From Spongiactinospora rosea (GTDB lineage: Bacteria; Actinomycetota; Actinomycetes; Streptosporangiales; Streptosporangiaceae), in the NCBI RefSeq assembly GCF_003315795.1, contig NZ_QMEY01000019.1, forward strand, positions 107,773 through 171,772: a stretch of 64,000 nucleotides of DNA. The letters run 5' to 3'. Shown one piece after another: positions 1 to 8,848 of the stretch (position 1 is the stretch's first letter; every line of letters starts with the position of its first letter). The notes below the pieces were generated by a model. It was given only the letters and a program-made list of their open reading frames with translations. It had not been told where the DNA came from and did no database searches. Both the position numbers and the translations under genes were made by a program.

Positions 1-1582
1 CGATGTCGCGAAGCACGGCAAGCGCCCGGGGTCGTTTGGTGAACGCCACCGGCCCGCCAACGGTGAACGTCTCGCCGTCGCAGGCCAGGCGCACCTTCCC
101 CGAGGGGGTCGTGACGTGCAGGGTGTCGGCCTTCCACTGGTGGTAGTGGCGGGACAGGCCGAGCCGCCCGCCGATCACGCTGGTGAACGCGCGCAGCCGG
201 GGCAGCCGCCCGGTGGCGGCCAGCAGCCGGATGTCCAGCACGCCGTCCTCCAGCCTGGCCCGCCGGGTGGGCGCGGCGCCGCGCACGTCGTAGCGGCAGT
301 TGCCGACGAACAGCAGCCACGCCCGGTACGGCGTGCCGTCCACCTCCACCTCGATCGGCCGGGCCCCGCCCGCCAGCAGTTCGCCCAGCGCCCACAGCAG
401 CGCGGGCCACTTGCCGATCCGGTGCTCGCGGGCCTCCCTGCGGTCCACCAGCGCCGGGTAGAGGCCGAGACCGGCGTTGTTGAGGAAAACCCGGCCCGCC
501 GCCTCGCCCACGTCCACCGTGGCGGCCTGCCCGGACCGGTAGGCGGCCACCGCCTCCTGCGGGCTCTCGATGCCGAGCGTGCGCGCGAAGTGGTCGAAGG
601 TGCCCGCGGGCACCACCAGCAGCGGCCGGCCGTGTTCCAGGGCCGCGGCGGCGGCCCGGCTCGCCGTGCCGTCGCCGCCCGCGACGGCCAGCACGCTCGC
701 CCGCCCGGCGGCCTCCCGCATGACCGCGGCGATGTCGGCGTCCGGCCCGGGGGTCACGATGTCGGCGGCGGGCAGCCCGGCGCGCAGTTCGTCCGCGACC
801 TGCGCGGTCTCGGCCGACGGGTTGATCACCGCCACCACCCCGGCCCCGCGCGGGTCGAGGTCGAGCAGCGGCGCGGTCGCCGCCGCGCGCGCCCGCCCGG
901 CCTCGGCGGCGTCGGGCCACAGCCGCCGGGTGAGCAGCCCGGTGGCGACCCCGATGCCCGCCCCGGCGAGCACGTCGCCGGGATAGTGGACCCCGGTGTA
1001 CACGCGGGAGAAGCACACCGCCGCCGCCACCAGGGCGACCGGCACCGCGACCCGCGCGGGGGCCTCCATCGCCACGGCGGTGGCGAACGCGGCGGCCGAG
1101 GCCGAGTGGCCGGACGGGAACGACGTGGAGGTCGGCATGGCCAGCAGCCGGGCCAGCGGGAGGTTGACCCCGGACGGCCGGCTGCGGCCGAACGCCTGCT
1201 TGGTGGCGAGGTTGACCAGCGGGCTGGCCAGGCTGACCGCGAGCAGGCCGCGGGTCGCCGCCCGGCGCAGCCGCCGCCGTCCGCTCACCGCGAGCCCCGC
1301 CGCGAACCCGGCCCACAGCAGCGAGTTGTCCGCCGCCCGCGACAACGCGGGCAGCACCCGATCCCCGCCCGGCCAGTCCGCCCTGGCCACGGCGGCGAAC
1401 AGCCGCCGGTCCAGCGCGCCGAGCCGGGACCTCGCCCGCGAGGCCCACTCCCGCCGGGAGACCGGCGCCGCCGGGCGGGCCGCCGCTGAGGACATCGCTG
1501 AGGACATCGCTGAGGACATCGCTGAGGACATCCTTGAGGACATCCTTGAGGACATCGCCTCGATCATCCGATTCGTCCGCAT
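1..1582 (-). CDS. PAP2 phosphatase / diacylglycerol kinase fusion protein (3' end cut by window)
   Basis: I translated this frame by hand; it stays open from the ATG at 1582 to the window edge (527 codons), so the C-terminus is missing. After a low-complexity N-terminus, residues about 60-210 form a PAP2 acid-phosphatase domain with the three family motifs: KQAFGRSRPS, PSGHS (near 157) and SRVYTGVHYPGD (near 195). From about 235 onward there is a diacylglycerol/sphingosine kinase catalytic domain with a GGDGT nucleotide loop (near 301), PAGTFDHFARTLG and a C-terminal LACDGE segment. Such fusions are known in actinobacteria as lipid phosphatase/kinase proteins at the membrane; the lipid substrate is not shown. 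The start is supported by GGAAGGAG 7 nt upstream. Every unit of the adjacent repeat carries another in-frame ATG, so shorter forms are possible. Confidence 0.88.
   Translation of the reverse strand, partial: MRTNRMIEAMSSRMSSRMSSAMSSAMSSAMSSAAARPAAPVSRREWASRARSRLGALDRRLFAAVARADWPGGDRVLPALSRAADNSLLWAGFAAGLAVSGRRRLRRAATRGLLAVSLASPLVNLATKQAFGRSRPSGVNLPLARLLAMPTSTSFPSGHSASAAAFATAVAMEAPARVAVPVALVAAAVCFSRVYTGVHYPGDVLAGAGIGVATGLLTRRLWPDAAEAGRARAAATAPLLDLDPRGAGVVAVINPSAETAQVADELRAGLPAADIVTPGPDADIAAVMREAAGRASVLAVAGGDGTASRAAAAALEHGRPLLVVPAGTFDHFARTLGIESPQEAVAAYRSGQAATVDVGEAAGRVFLNNAGLGLYPALVDRREAREHRIGKWPALLWALGELLAGGARPIEVEVDGTPYRAWLLFVGNCRYDVRGAAPTRRARLEDGVLDIRLLAATGRLPRLRAFTSVIGGRLGLSRHYHQWKADTLHVTTPSGKVRLACDGETFTVGGPVAFTKRPRALAVLRDI
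1485..1556 (-). repeat. Six tandem 12-bp units encoding MSS(A/R)
   Basis: Six head-to-tail copies of a 12-bp unit. On the plus strand these are gctgaggacatc four times, then cttgaggacatc twice. They lie in frame inside the start of the PAP2/kinase gene and encode residues 10-33 as Met-Ser-Ser-Ala or Met-Ser-Ser-Arg. With Met1 and Met6 this gives eight in-frame ATGs within 30 codons. Only the first ATG has a clear ribosome binding site. The unit length is a multiple of three, so copy-number change would keep the frame. Confidence 0.95.
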
Positions 1583-1617
1583 GGCCGACTCCTTCCCGTC
1601 CGGCGGGCCGGTAAAGG

Positions 1618-3645
1618 TCAGCGGACCGCCAGCCGGGAGCGGTAGATCGCGCGCGCCCTGTCGTAGAGCGCCACATGGTCGGCGAAGTGCCCCGGCTCGG
1701 GCAGCCGGCCCTCCTGCCCGACCATCTCCTCCAGCCGGTCCAGCCAGTCCAGGCACCAGCGCACGTCCTCCTCGCGCGCGACGTGCGCCCCGGCGAGATC
1801 GACGTAGACCGGGCTGGTGCAGGCGTAGACGTCGGCCCGCATCGCGCGCGGGTGCGGGCCGCCCTGGGCGATCGCCAGTACGTAGGTGGGCTCGGTCACG
1901 TCGAGCACGACGGCAAGGCCGTCGGGCGGCCCTTCGGCGGCGGTGCCGCTCGCCGTGCGGACGGCCAGGCGCTCGACCTCCGGGCCGATGGCCCGCACGG
2001 TGACCCTGACCCGCCCGCCGCGCTCGTCCAGGTCGAGCGTGTCGCCGGGGCCCAGGCCCTCGACGTCGAGTTCCAGCCATGGGCCGGTGGTGGCGAAGGT
2101 ACGGCCGGCGCGGATCGCCGCGGCGAAGGACCCGGCGCTCAGCGGCCCGTCCACCTTGGCGTAGACGCGTCCCCAGCCCGGCGGCGCGGACTGGCTGCCG
2201 CGCCGGGTGAAGGAGATCATCGTGTCGGTGCCCGCGGTGACGGCCAGCCGGTTGCCCGCGCCGATCAGCCTGCGGTAGACGGCCGCGGTGCCGGTCACCG
2301 AGGAGTGGTTGACCACGTCGAGCGCGTCGACCAGGCCGAGCGCGGCGTCGGCGACGATCTCCCTGGCCGCGCAGCAGCGCCCGGAGTCCAGCGGCCGTTC
2401 GGGGCCGTCGTGCTCGTCCGCCACCTGGTGGAAGGGGTGGCTGTAGCCGAGGACCGCGCCGAGGCCGCGCAGTTCGGCGCACCCGGCCTCGTTCGGCGGC
2501 CAGTCCGGAGCGCCCGCGAAGCCGGTGTGGAACCTCTCCGGCGGCGCGCTCACCCCGAAGGCGAACAGGTGGCCGAGCAGGTCGTTGCGGTATTCGACGC
2601 CCATCCTGGCGACGTGGGTGGCGTCCGACCACGGCAGGTCGCGCCCGGCCCAGTGCGCCAGCGCCTCGGCGTCGTAGACGCGGGGGGTGGCGATGTTGCC
2701 CGCCACCAGGTTGAGCACGTGCAGGTCCTCGCCGTGCTGGACGGCGGCGGCGTCGGCCGGGGTGCCGACCACGTCACCGGCCCAGTTGAGGTGGACGTGC
2801 ATGTCGCCGCCGTACCAGCCGCGGGCCGCCGCGTCGTACAGCCGCGCCGGGGACATCTCCACCACCGTCTCCCGGCCCGGCGGGGGGATCACCACGGTCT
2901 CGGCCGTGCCGTACTCCATGCCGCGGGTCACTCGCAGGGTGAGCGGTTCGGCGGGCACGTCGAGCACGATGTCGTCGCCGTGGAAGTAGGGCATGCGGTG
3001 GTAGTCGCGGCGGTGCGGCGCCCCTTCGGGGTACCAGCCCTGGTCGTTGCCGCCGAGCACGCTCCACCGGCAGGGGAACCCGGCTCGCAGGCGCAGCCTG
3101 GCCGCCTCCGCCCGCCGGGTCAGCACGGCAAGGCCGACCTGGCCGCCGTCCACCTCCACGGTGGACTTGGAGGTGATCCGCACCATCCGCGCCCCGCCGG
3201 GCCGGACCTCGTGCGGCACGCCGTCCACGGTCACCGTGACGGGCCGGTCCCGCGAGGAGTCCAGCAGCAGGCTGGTCGCGAACGGCCGGCCGGGCAGCAC
3301 GGCCTGCGGCATCGCCTCCACGAACACCCGTCCCGGGGAGATCCGCAGCGCGGCCATGTTGTCGAGGATCTCGCCGCGCAGCGCGTTGCGGATGACCTCG
3401 TCCATGTCGAGTTCGGCGATCCGGTCGTCCAGCTCGCTCTCCGGCGTGCCGGGGTGGGCGGCCAGGACCAGCTTGCTCGCGACGCCGTAGAAGTCGTGCC
3501 TGCGGGTCAGGTACGGATTTGTCAGCATTTGCTGGACGAACATGATCGGCGCCTCGCCCCAGGTGGGCCCGTGCTCGTCGAGCAGCGCCCGGTATTCGCC
3601 GAGCGACCGTGCCACGCGCTCGGGCAGCGGCGGATCGTGGTCCAC
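1618..3645 (-). CDS. CehA/McbA-family metallohydrolase (PHP-like)
   Basis: Predicted metal-dependent hydrolase of the CehA/McbA family, related to PHP phosphoesterases. The metal-binding segment GGDMHVHLNWAGD lies mid-protein (near residue 280), followed by YSHPFHQ and NHSSVTG, which carry further likely metal-ligand histidines, and by TAGTDTMISF. The N-terminal third looks like an all-beta accessory region. A frame extension reaches a TTG at 3675, but GTG at 3645 sits 5 nt after GGGAGG and gives 675 aa, so I chose it. The natural substrate is unknown: members named for carbaryl hydrolysis are a minority, and many act on esters, amides or phosphoesters. It stands alone between the PAP2/kinase gene and the methylmalonyl-CoA mutase operon, all on the same strand. 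Confidence 0.75.
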   Translation of the reverse strand: MDHDPPLPERVARSLGEYRALLDEHGPTWGEAPIMFVQQMLTNPYLTRRHDFYGVASKLVLAAHPGTPESELDDRIAELDMDEVIRNALRGEILDNMAALRISPGRVFVEAMPQAVLPGRPFATSLLLDSSRDRPVTVTVDGVPHEVRPGGARMVRITSKSTVEVDGGQVGLAVLTRRAEAARLRLRAGFPCRWSVLGGNDQGWYPEGAPHRRDYHRMPYFHGDDIVLDVPAEPLTLRVTRGMEYGTAETVVIPPPGRETVVEMSPARLYDAAARGWYGGDMHVHLNWAGDVVGTPADAAAVQHGEDLHVLNLVAGNIATPRVYDAEALAHWAGRDLPWSDATHVARMGVEYRNDLLGHLFAFGVSAPPERFHTGFAGAPDWPPNEAGCAELRGLGAVLGYSHPFHQVADEHDGPERPLDSGRCCAAREIVADAALGLVDALDVVNHSSVTGTAAVYRRLIGAGNRLAVTAGTDTMISFTRRGSQSAPPGWGRVYAKVDGPLSAGSFAAAIRAGRTFATTGPWLELDVEGLGPGDTLDLDERGGRVRVTVRAIGPEVERLAVRTASGTAAEGPPDGLAVVLDVTEPTYVLAIAQGGPHPRAMRADVYACTSPVYVDLAGAHVAREEDVRWCLDWLDRLEEMVGQEGRLPEPGHFADHVALYDRARAIYRSRLAVR

Positions 3646-3756
3646 GACAGCCTCCCGTGATCGGTTCGCTGGCAATCGTCACACAATGACAGCGGACCGT
3701 GACGGAAGCGGGATGCGGAAACCCACCTCGTGAATACGATGCTTGCCACCGTGGGA

Positions 3757-3773
3757 GGCGGAACCTCTCCGCC
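3757..3773 (-). terminator. Weak hairpin downstream of meaB
   Basis: Inverted repeat GGCGGA / TCCGCC with a 5-nt loop, 22 nt after the meaB stop. It has no T-run, as is usual in high-GC actinomycetes. A second, overlapping pairing (CTCCG/CGGAG) is possible. It is the only candidate end signal for the mutAB-meaB operon. Confidence 0.3.
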
Positions 3774-3794
3774 CGGAGAAGCCGGCGGGAGAAG

Positions 3795-4748
3795 TCAGCG
3801 GGTGAAGGCGGCCAGGATGCGATCGGCGGCCAGCGCCGGGGTGAGCCTGCCGGACAGGACCTCGCGTTCCACCTCACCGGCGATGGCCGCGACGTCGGGG
3901 TGGTCGCGCAGCTCGGTCAGCAGCCGGTCGCGTACCAGCGTCCAGGTCCAGCCGACCTGCTGGCGGCGGCGGCGACCTGCCACGTCGGAGTGCTCCTGAT
4001 GGGCGATGACCTTCGCCCACAGCTCATCCAGCCCCGCGCCGGTCATGCCGCTGCAGGTCAGCACCGGTGGCGGCGAGCCCTCCCCGCGGAGCATGCGCAG
4101 TGCCCCGGCCAGCTCCCTGGCGGCCTTCCTGGCGGCCAGTTCGTGATCGCCGTCGGCCTTGTTGACCGCGATCACGTCGGCCAGCTCGACCACGCCCTTC
4201 TTGATGCCCTGCAACTGGTCGCCGGTGCGGGCCAGGGTGAGCAGCACGAAGGTGTCCACCATGTCGGCCACCGCGGTCTCGGACTGCCCGACGCCGACGG
4301 TCTCCACCAGCACGGTGTCGAACCCGGCCGCCTCGACCACCACCATGGCCTCCCTGGTCGCCTTGGCCACGCCGCCGAGCGTGCCCGCGGTGGGCGAGGG
4401 CCTGATGAAGGCGGCGGGGTCGGCGGCCAGGCGGGCCATCCGGGTCTTGTCGCCCAGGATGCTGCCGCCGCTCCGGGTGGAGGAGGGATCGACGGCGAGC
4501 ACCGCGACGCGGTGCCCCTCGCCGGCCAGCCGCACGCCGAGGGCGTCGATGAACGTCGACTTGCCCGCCCCCGGCACCCCGGAGATGCCCACCCTGCGGG
4601 CGTTGCCGGACAGCGGGGTCAGCTCCACCAGCAGCTTCTGCGCCAGCTCCCGGTGGTCGGGCCGGGCCGACTCCACGAGCGTGATCGCCCGCGCGATCCA
4701 CGCCCGGGAGCCGTCCTTGACTCCTGCCACGTAGTCGTCAAGCGTCAT
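3795..4748 (-). CDS. meaB: Methylmalonyl-CoA mutase-associated GTPase MeaB
   Basis: 317-aa G3E-family P-loop GTPase that protects and reloads the B12 cofactor of methylmalonyl-CoA mutase. Visible motifs: Walker A GVPGAGKST (near residue 56), the base-II stretch VDPSSTRSGGSILGDKTRM, FIRPSPTAGTLGG, the Walker-B-like VLVETVGVGQSE and the guanine-specificity motif NKAD. Length and motif order fit MeaB/ArgK. Its ATG overlaps the 3' end of mutB by 11 nt, so translation is probably coupled, and it is the last gene of the mutA-mutB-meaB operon. Older annotations call this family ArgK (arginine transport kinase); the context here makes the mutase chaperone role nearly certain. Confidence 0.95.
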   Translation of the reverse strand: MTLDDYVAGVKDGSRAWIARAITLVESARPDHRELAQKLLVELTPLSGNARRVGISGVPGAGKSTFIDALGVRLAGEGHRVAVLAVDPSSTRSGGSILGDKTRMARLAADPAAFIRPSPTAGTLGGVAKATREAMVVVEAAGFDTVLVETVGVGQSETAVADMVDTFVLLTLARTGDQLQGIKKGVVELADVIAVNKADGDHELAARKAARELAGALRMLRGEGSPPPVLTCSGMTGAGLDELWAKVIAHQEHSDVAGRRRRQQVGWTWTLVRDRLLTELRDHPDVAAIAGEVEREVLSGRLTPALAADRILAAFTR

Positions 4749-6909
4749 GACCCAGCCGATGCGCCAGCTCGCCGAGCAGGCCGAGCGCGGCCTCGGAGAT
4801 GACGGTGCCCGGCGGGAAGATGGCCGACGCGCCCGCGGCGCGCAGCGCGTCGTGGTCGCCCGGCGGGATGACCCCGCCGACCACGATCGTGATGTCCGGC
4901 CGCCCGGCCGCGGCCAGCGCGTCGCGCAGCGCGGGCACCAGCGTCAGGTGCCCGGCCGCCAGGGAGGACACGCCCACGATGTGGACGTCGGCCTCGACCG
5001 CCTGGCGGGCCACCTCCTCCGGCGTCTGGAACAGCGGGCCCACATCGACGTCGAAGCCGAGGTCGGCGAACGCGGTGGCGATCACCTTCTGGCCGCGGTC
5101 GTGGCCGTCCTGCCCCATCTTGGCCACCAAAATCCTGGGCCGCCTGCCCTCGGCGCGCTCGAACGCGGCGCACGCGGCACGGACCGCCTCGGTCGCGTTG
5201 CCCACCTCCTCGCGGTACACCCCGCTGATGGTACGGACCTGGCCCGCGTGCCGCCCGAAGACCTTCTCCAGCGCGTCGGAGATCTCCCCCACGGTCGCCT
5301 TGGCGCGGGCGGCGTCCACCGCGAGCGCGAGCAGGTTGGCGGTGCCCGCCGCGCCCTCGGTCAGCGCGTCCAGCGCGGCCCGCACCGCCTGCGGATCGCG
5401 TTCGGCGCGCAGCCGGGCCAGCTTGTCGAGCTGGCGGCGGCGCACCTCGGTGTTGTCCACCTTCAGGACCTCGATGTCCTCGTCGGACGTGGCCCGGTAG
5501 AGGTTGACCCCGATGACCGGCTGGCGCCCGGAGTCGATCCGGGCCTGGGTGCGGGCGGCGGCCTCCTCGATGCGCAGCTTGGGCAGCCCGGCGTCGATCG
5601 CCTTGGCCATCCCGCCGGCCGCCTCCACCTCGGCGATGTGGCCCCACGCGCGGCGGGCCAGCTCGTGGGTGAGGCGCTCGACGTAGTAGGAGCCGCCCCA
5701 GGGGTCGATGACCCGGGTGGTGCCCGACTCCTGCTGGAGCAGGAGCTGGGTGTTGCGGGCGATCCTGGCGGAGAAGTCGCCGGGCAGCGCCAGCGCCTCG
5801 TCCAGGGCGTTGGTGTGCAGCGACTGGGTGTGGCCCTGGGTGGCGGCCATGGCCTCCACGCAGGTGCGGGCCACGTTGTTGAAGACGTCCTGGGCGGTGA
5901 GCGACCAGCCGGAGGTCTGGGAGTGCGTACGCAGCGACAGCGACTTGGGGTTCTTCGCGCCGAAGCCGGACACGAGCCCGGCCCACAGCAGCCGGGCGGC
6001 GCGCAGCTTGGCGACCTCCATGAAGAAGTTCATTCCGATGCACCAGAAGAAGGACAGGCGCGGCGCGAAGGCGTCGACGTCCAGTCCGGCGCCCACCCCG
6101 GCGCGCAGGTACTCCACGCCGTCGGCCAGGGTGTAGGCCAGCTCCAGGTCACAAGTGGCCCCGGCCTCCTGGATGTGGTAGCCGGAGATCGAGATCGAGT
6201 TGAACTTCGGCATCCGCTCGCTGGTGTAGGCGAAGATGTCGGAGATGATCCGCATCGAGGGGGCGGGCGGATAGATGTAGGTGTTGCGGACCATGAACTC
6301 CTTGAGGATGTCGTTCTGGATGGTCCCGGCCAGCCGCTCCGGCGCCACCCCCTGTTCCTCGGCGGCCACGATGTAGAGCGCGAGCACCGGGAGCACCGCG
6401 CCGTTCATGGTCATCGAGACGGTCATCCGGTCCAGCGGGATGCCGTCGAAGAGCTGCCGCATGTCGTAGATGGAGTCGATCGCCACGCCCGCCATGCCGA
6501 CGTCGCCGGCCACCCGCGGATGGTCGGAGTCGTAGCCCCGGTGGGTGGCCAGGTCGAAGGCGATGGACAGGCCCTTCTGCCCGGCGGCGAGGTTGCGCCG
6601 GTAGAACGCGTTGGACTCCTCGGCGGTGGAGAAGCCCGCGTACTGGCGGATGGTCCAGGGCTGGTTGACGTACATCGTCGGGTACGGGCCGCGCACAAAG
6701 GGGGCCGACCCCGGGTAGGTGGACGGGAAGTCGAGCCCGGCCAGGTCGGCGGCGGTGTAGAGCTGCTTCACGCCGATCCCCTCCGGGGTCTCCCAGAGCA
6801 GGTCGGCGGGGTCCTTGCCGGTCTCCTCGCGGACCGCGCCGGTCCATGCGGCGAGGTCGGCGGGCGTCGTGGGGACGTCCAGGTCGATCTTTGAGAAGTC
6901 GGGTATCAC
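4738..6909 (-). CDS. mutB: Methylmalonyl-CoA mutase, large (catalytic) subunit
   Basis: Adenosylcobalamin-dependent isomerisation of (R)-methylmalonyl-CoA and succinyl-CoA, linking propionate and odd-chain or branched catabolism to the TCA cycle and supplying methylmalonyl-CoA for polyketides. 723 aa, the usual length. The N-terminal TIM barrel contains RGPYPTMYVNQPWTIRQYAG and the substrate-site region SISGYHIQEAGA. The C-terminal B12 domain has the base-off motif DGHDRG (DxHxxG; near residue 600) followed by GPLFQTPEE and GVSSLAAGH. The frame extends far upstream, but the start is the GTG at 6909, which overlaps the mutA stop as GTGA. This places it directly behind the small subunit. Confidence 0.97.
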   Translation of the reverse strand: MIPDFSKIDLDVPTTPADLAAWTGAVREETGKDPADLLWETPEGIGVKQLYTAADLAGLDFPSTYPGSAPFVRGPYPTMYVNQPWTIRQYAGFSTAEESNAFYRRNLAAGQKGLSIAFDLATHRGYDSDHPRVAGDVGMAGVAIDSIYDMRQLFDGIPLDRMTVSMTMNGAVLPVLALYIVAAEEQGVAPERLAGTIQNDILKEFMVRNTYIYPPAPSMRIISDIFAYTSERMPKFNSISISGYHIQEAGATCDLELAYTLADGVEYLRAGVGAGLDVDAFAPRLSFFWCIGMNFFMEVAKLRAARLLWAGLVSGFGAKNPKSLSLRTHSQTSGWSLTAQDVFNNVARTCVEAMAATQGHTQSLHTNALDEALALPGDFSARIARNTQLLLQQESGTTRVIDPWGGSYYVERLTHELARRAWGHIAEVEAAGGMAKAIDAGLPKLRIEEAAARTQARIDSGRQPVIGVNLYRATSDEDIEVLKVDNTEVRRRQLDKLARLRAERDPQAVRAALDALTEGAAGTANLLALAVDAARAKATVGEISDALEKVFGRHAGQVRTISGVYREEVGNATEAVRAACAAFERAEGRRPRILVAKMGQDGHDRGQKVIATAFADLGFDVDVGPLFQTPEEVARQAVEADVHIVGVSSLAAGHLTLVPALRDALAAAGRPDITIVVGGVIPPGDHDALRAAGASAIFPPGTVISEAALGLLGELAHRLGHDA

Positions 6910-8735
6910 CGGCTCACCTCCAGGTGATCGAAGGTGGCGCGAAGGACGCCGAGTGCGTCGCACCCGGTGTAGATGGTGCCGTCCACGCCCTCGTACTCTC
7001 CCTTCCCCGCCAGCCAGACGTACTGCGCGCCCGCGGCGCGCAGTGCCGCGGCCACCGGGGCGGCGTGCTCGTCGTACAGCTTGTCGCTCGCGCACAGGCA
7101 GGCGACGCGCGCGCCGCTGCCCACGAAGGCCGCGGCGATCTCGCGGGGGCCGGTGCCCGTGCCGATCACCGGGCCGCTCGCCGGGGTGGCGAACCCGCCC
7201 GCCTGGAACAGGTTCGCCGCGAACGTCGCCCGCGCGGTGTGCGCGGCGGGCGGCCCGATGGTGGCCAGGAAGACCGCGGGCCGTTCGGGGAGGGCGTCGG
7301 CGCGGTCGCGCAGCGCCTCGAAGTCCTGGGCGTACCTGATCCGGGGCAGCCCGCCCGCGCGGACCTCGGGGGCGGGCGGGCGCACCGGCCGCCGTTCGGC
7401 GAGGTCGGGAAACTCGCTGACGCCGGTGATCGGGTCGCGGCGGTGCGCGATGTCGCTCCTGCGCCGCTCCCAGGTGCCCGCCAGCCGGTCGGCGACCAGC
7501 CCGGACCGCAGCGCCGCCGCCATCCCGCCCGCCCGCTCGATCTCCTGGAACCACGCCCAGGCGGCCCGGGCGAGGTCGGCGGTCAGCCGCTCGGCGTACC
7601 AGGAGCCGCCCGCCGGGTCGGCGACCCTGGCGGCGTGCGCCTCCTGCTGGAGCAGCGATTGGGTGTTGCGGGCGATCCGGCGGGAGAAGTCGTCGGGCAG
7701 GCCGAGGCAGGTGTCGAAGGGCAGCACCGTCACCGCGTCCGCGCCGCCGACGCCCGCCGCGAAGCAGGCCAGCGTGGTGCGCAGCATGTTCACCCACGGG
7801 TCGCGGGCCGTCATCATCGCCGGTGAGGTGACCGCGTGCTGCCGCTGTCCGCTGGTCGTGGTGGCCCGCACGGCCCCGGCCACCCGGTCCCACATCAGCC
7901 GGGCGGCGCGCAGCTTGGCGATCGTCGCGAACTGGTCGGCGGTGGCCGCGTAGCGGAAGTCCAGCTGGCCGAGCGCGTCGTCCACGCTCAGCCCGGTCTC
8001 GGTGAGCGCGCGCAGGTAGGCCACGCCGGTGGCCAGGGCGCAGGCCAGCTCCTCGGCGTCGGAGCCGCCCGCCTCGTGGTACGGGAGGGCGTCCACGGTG
8101 ATCGCGCGCAGCCCCGGACGGCCTGCGGCGCAGCGCGCGGCCAGGCCGGCGGCCACCCGCAGGCCCTCGGCCACGGTGGGCTCCGAGGCGTCGCCCGTGC
8201 GGGCGGCCAGGCCCAGCGGGTCGGCCCCGAGGTTGCCGCTGACGCCGTCGGCGAGGGCGAACAGCGCCTCGGCGGCCTCCAGGGTGTCGGCCCCGGCGTC
8301 GAGCACGACGGGGGCCAGGTCGAGGTAGACGCCGTTGAGCACGCGCGGCAGGTCGCCCGGCCGGATGCCGCCCGGGGTCAGGGTGAGCCAGACCGAGTCG
8401 ACGCCGTTCTCCAGGTCGGCCAGCACCGCCTCGGAGTCGGCCGTGCCGTGGCGCTGCCGGATGTCCCAGCCGGGCAGCGGCCGGCCGCCCCTGGTGTACG
8501 GCGAGGCGCCGGGGACGCCCTGCTCGCCGGGCGCATCGGAGGCGTCGTACAGCGGAAGCACCGTGACGCCGTCGTGGGTCGTGGACGCGAGCGCGTGTTC
8601 CGGATCATCGGTCTGCACGCCTGACTTGCGGAGCACCGCGAGCGCGGCCGCACGCCAACCCTCCCGTGTCACGGGCGGGAAGCCCGCCGCGAGCGGCGGA
8701 TCCACGGACGTGTACTCCTGCGGTGGCACCGTCAT
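6906..8735 (-). CDS. mutA: Methylmalonyl-CoA mutase, small (beta) subunit
   Basis: 609-aa non-catalytic partner of the MutA/MutB heterodimer. It aligns with the large subunit over the barrel (RIARNTQSLLQQEAHAARVADPAGGSWY has a close counterpart in MutB). Its C-terminal B12-type domain lacks the DxHxxG cobalamin ligand: the corresponding segment is FLATIGPPAAHTARATFAA. This is the normal state for the small subunit. It overlaps mutB by 4 nt (GTGA) and opens the operon. No ribosome binding site precedes the ATG; instead a TACCAT hexamer ends 6 nt before it, so the message may be leaderless. Confidence 0.95.
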   Translation of the reverse strand: MTVPPQEYTSVDPPLAAGFPPVTREGWRAAALAVLRKSGVQTDDPEHALASTTHDGVTVLPLYDASDAPGEQGVPGASPYTRGGRPLPGWDIRQRHGTADSEAVLADLENGVDSVWLTLTPGGIRPGDLPRVLNGVYLDLAPVVLDAGADTLEAAEALFALADGVSGNLGADPLGLAARTGDASEPTVAEGLRVAAGLAARCAAGRPGLRAITVDALPYHEAGGSDAEELACALATGVAYLRALTETGLSVDDALGQLDFRYAATADQFATIAKLRAARLMWDRVAGAVRATTTSGQRQHAVTSPAMMTARDPWVNMLRTTLACFAAGVGGADAVTVLPFDTCLGLPDDFSRRIARNTQSLLQQEAHAARVADPAGGSWYAERLTADLARAAWAWFQEIERAGGMAAALRSGLVADRLAGTWERRRSDIAHRRDPITGVSEFPDLAERRPVRPPAPEVRAGGLPRIRYAQDFEALRDRADALPERPAVFLATIGPPAAHTARATFAANLFQAGGFATPASGPVIGTGTGPREIAAAFVGSGARVACLCASDKLYDEHAAPVAAALRAAGAQYVWLAGKGEYEGVDGTIYTGCDALGVLRATFDHLEVSR

Positions 8736-8741
8736 GTTGGG

Positions 8742-8747
8742 ATGGTA
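8742..8747 (-). promoter_or_regulatory. Candidate -10 box for a leaderless mutA transcript
   Basis: On the minus strand TACCAT (TANNNT) is followed by six bases and then the mutA ATG, with no purine-rich ribosome binding site. A -10 hexamer 6-7 nt before an ATG is the typical layout of leaderless actinobacterial genes. No convincing -35 is visible. Confidence 0.4.
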
Positions 8748-8848
8748 ATCGGTGCCCGATCAGCGGCTCGCGGGGGGCGTCGATGTCAGGGGTCGGGCAG
8801 GGGTGGGCCCGGCTCCGGCAGGGGTCGCGGCGGCCTTGGCGGCTCGTC

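Noticed and set aside
116..1489. 457-aa plus-strand frame at the left edge
   Set aside because: Low-complexity Gly/Arg/Pro sequence, antisense to a minus-strand frame with clear PAP2 and kinase motifs.
1485..1556. CRISPR-like array
   Set aside because: Units are contiguous 12-mers in a coding frame without spacers.
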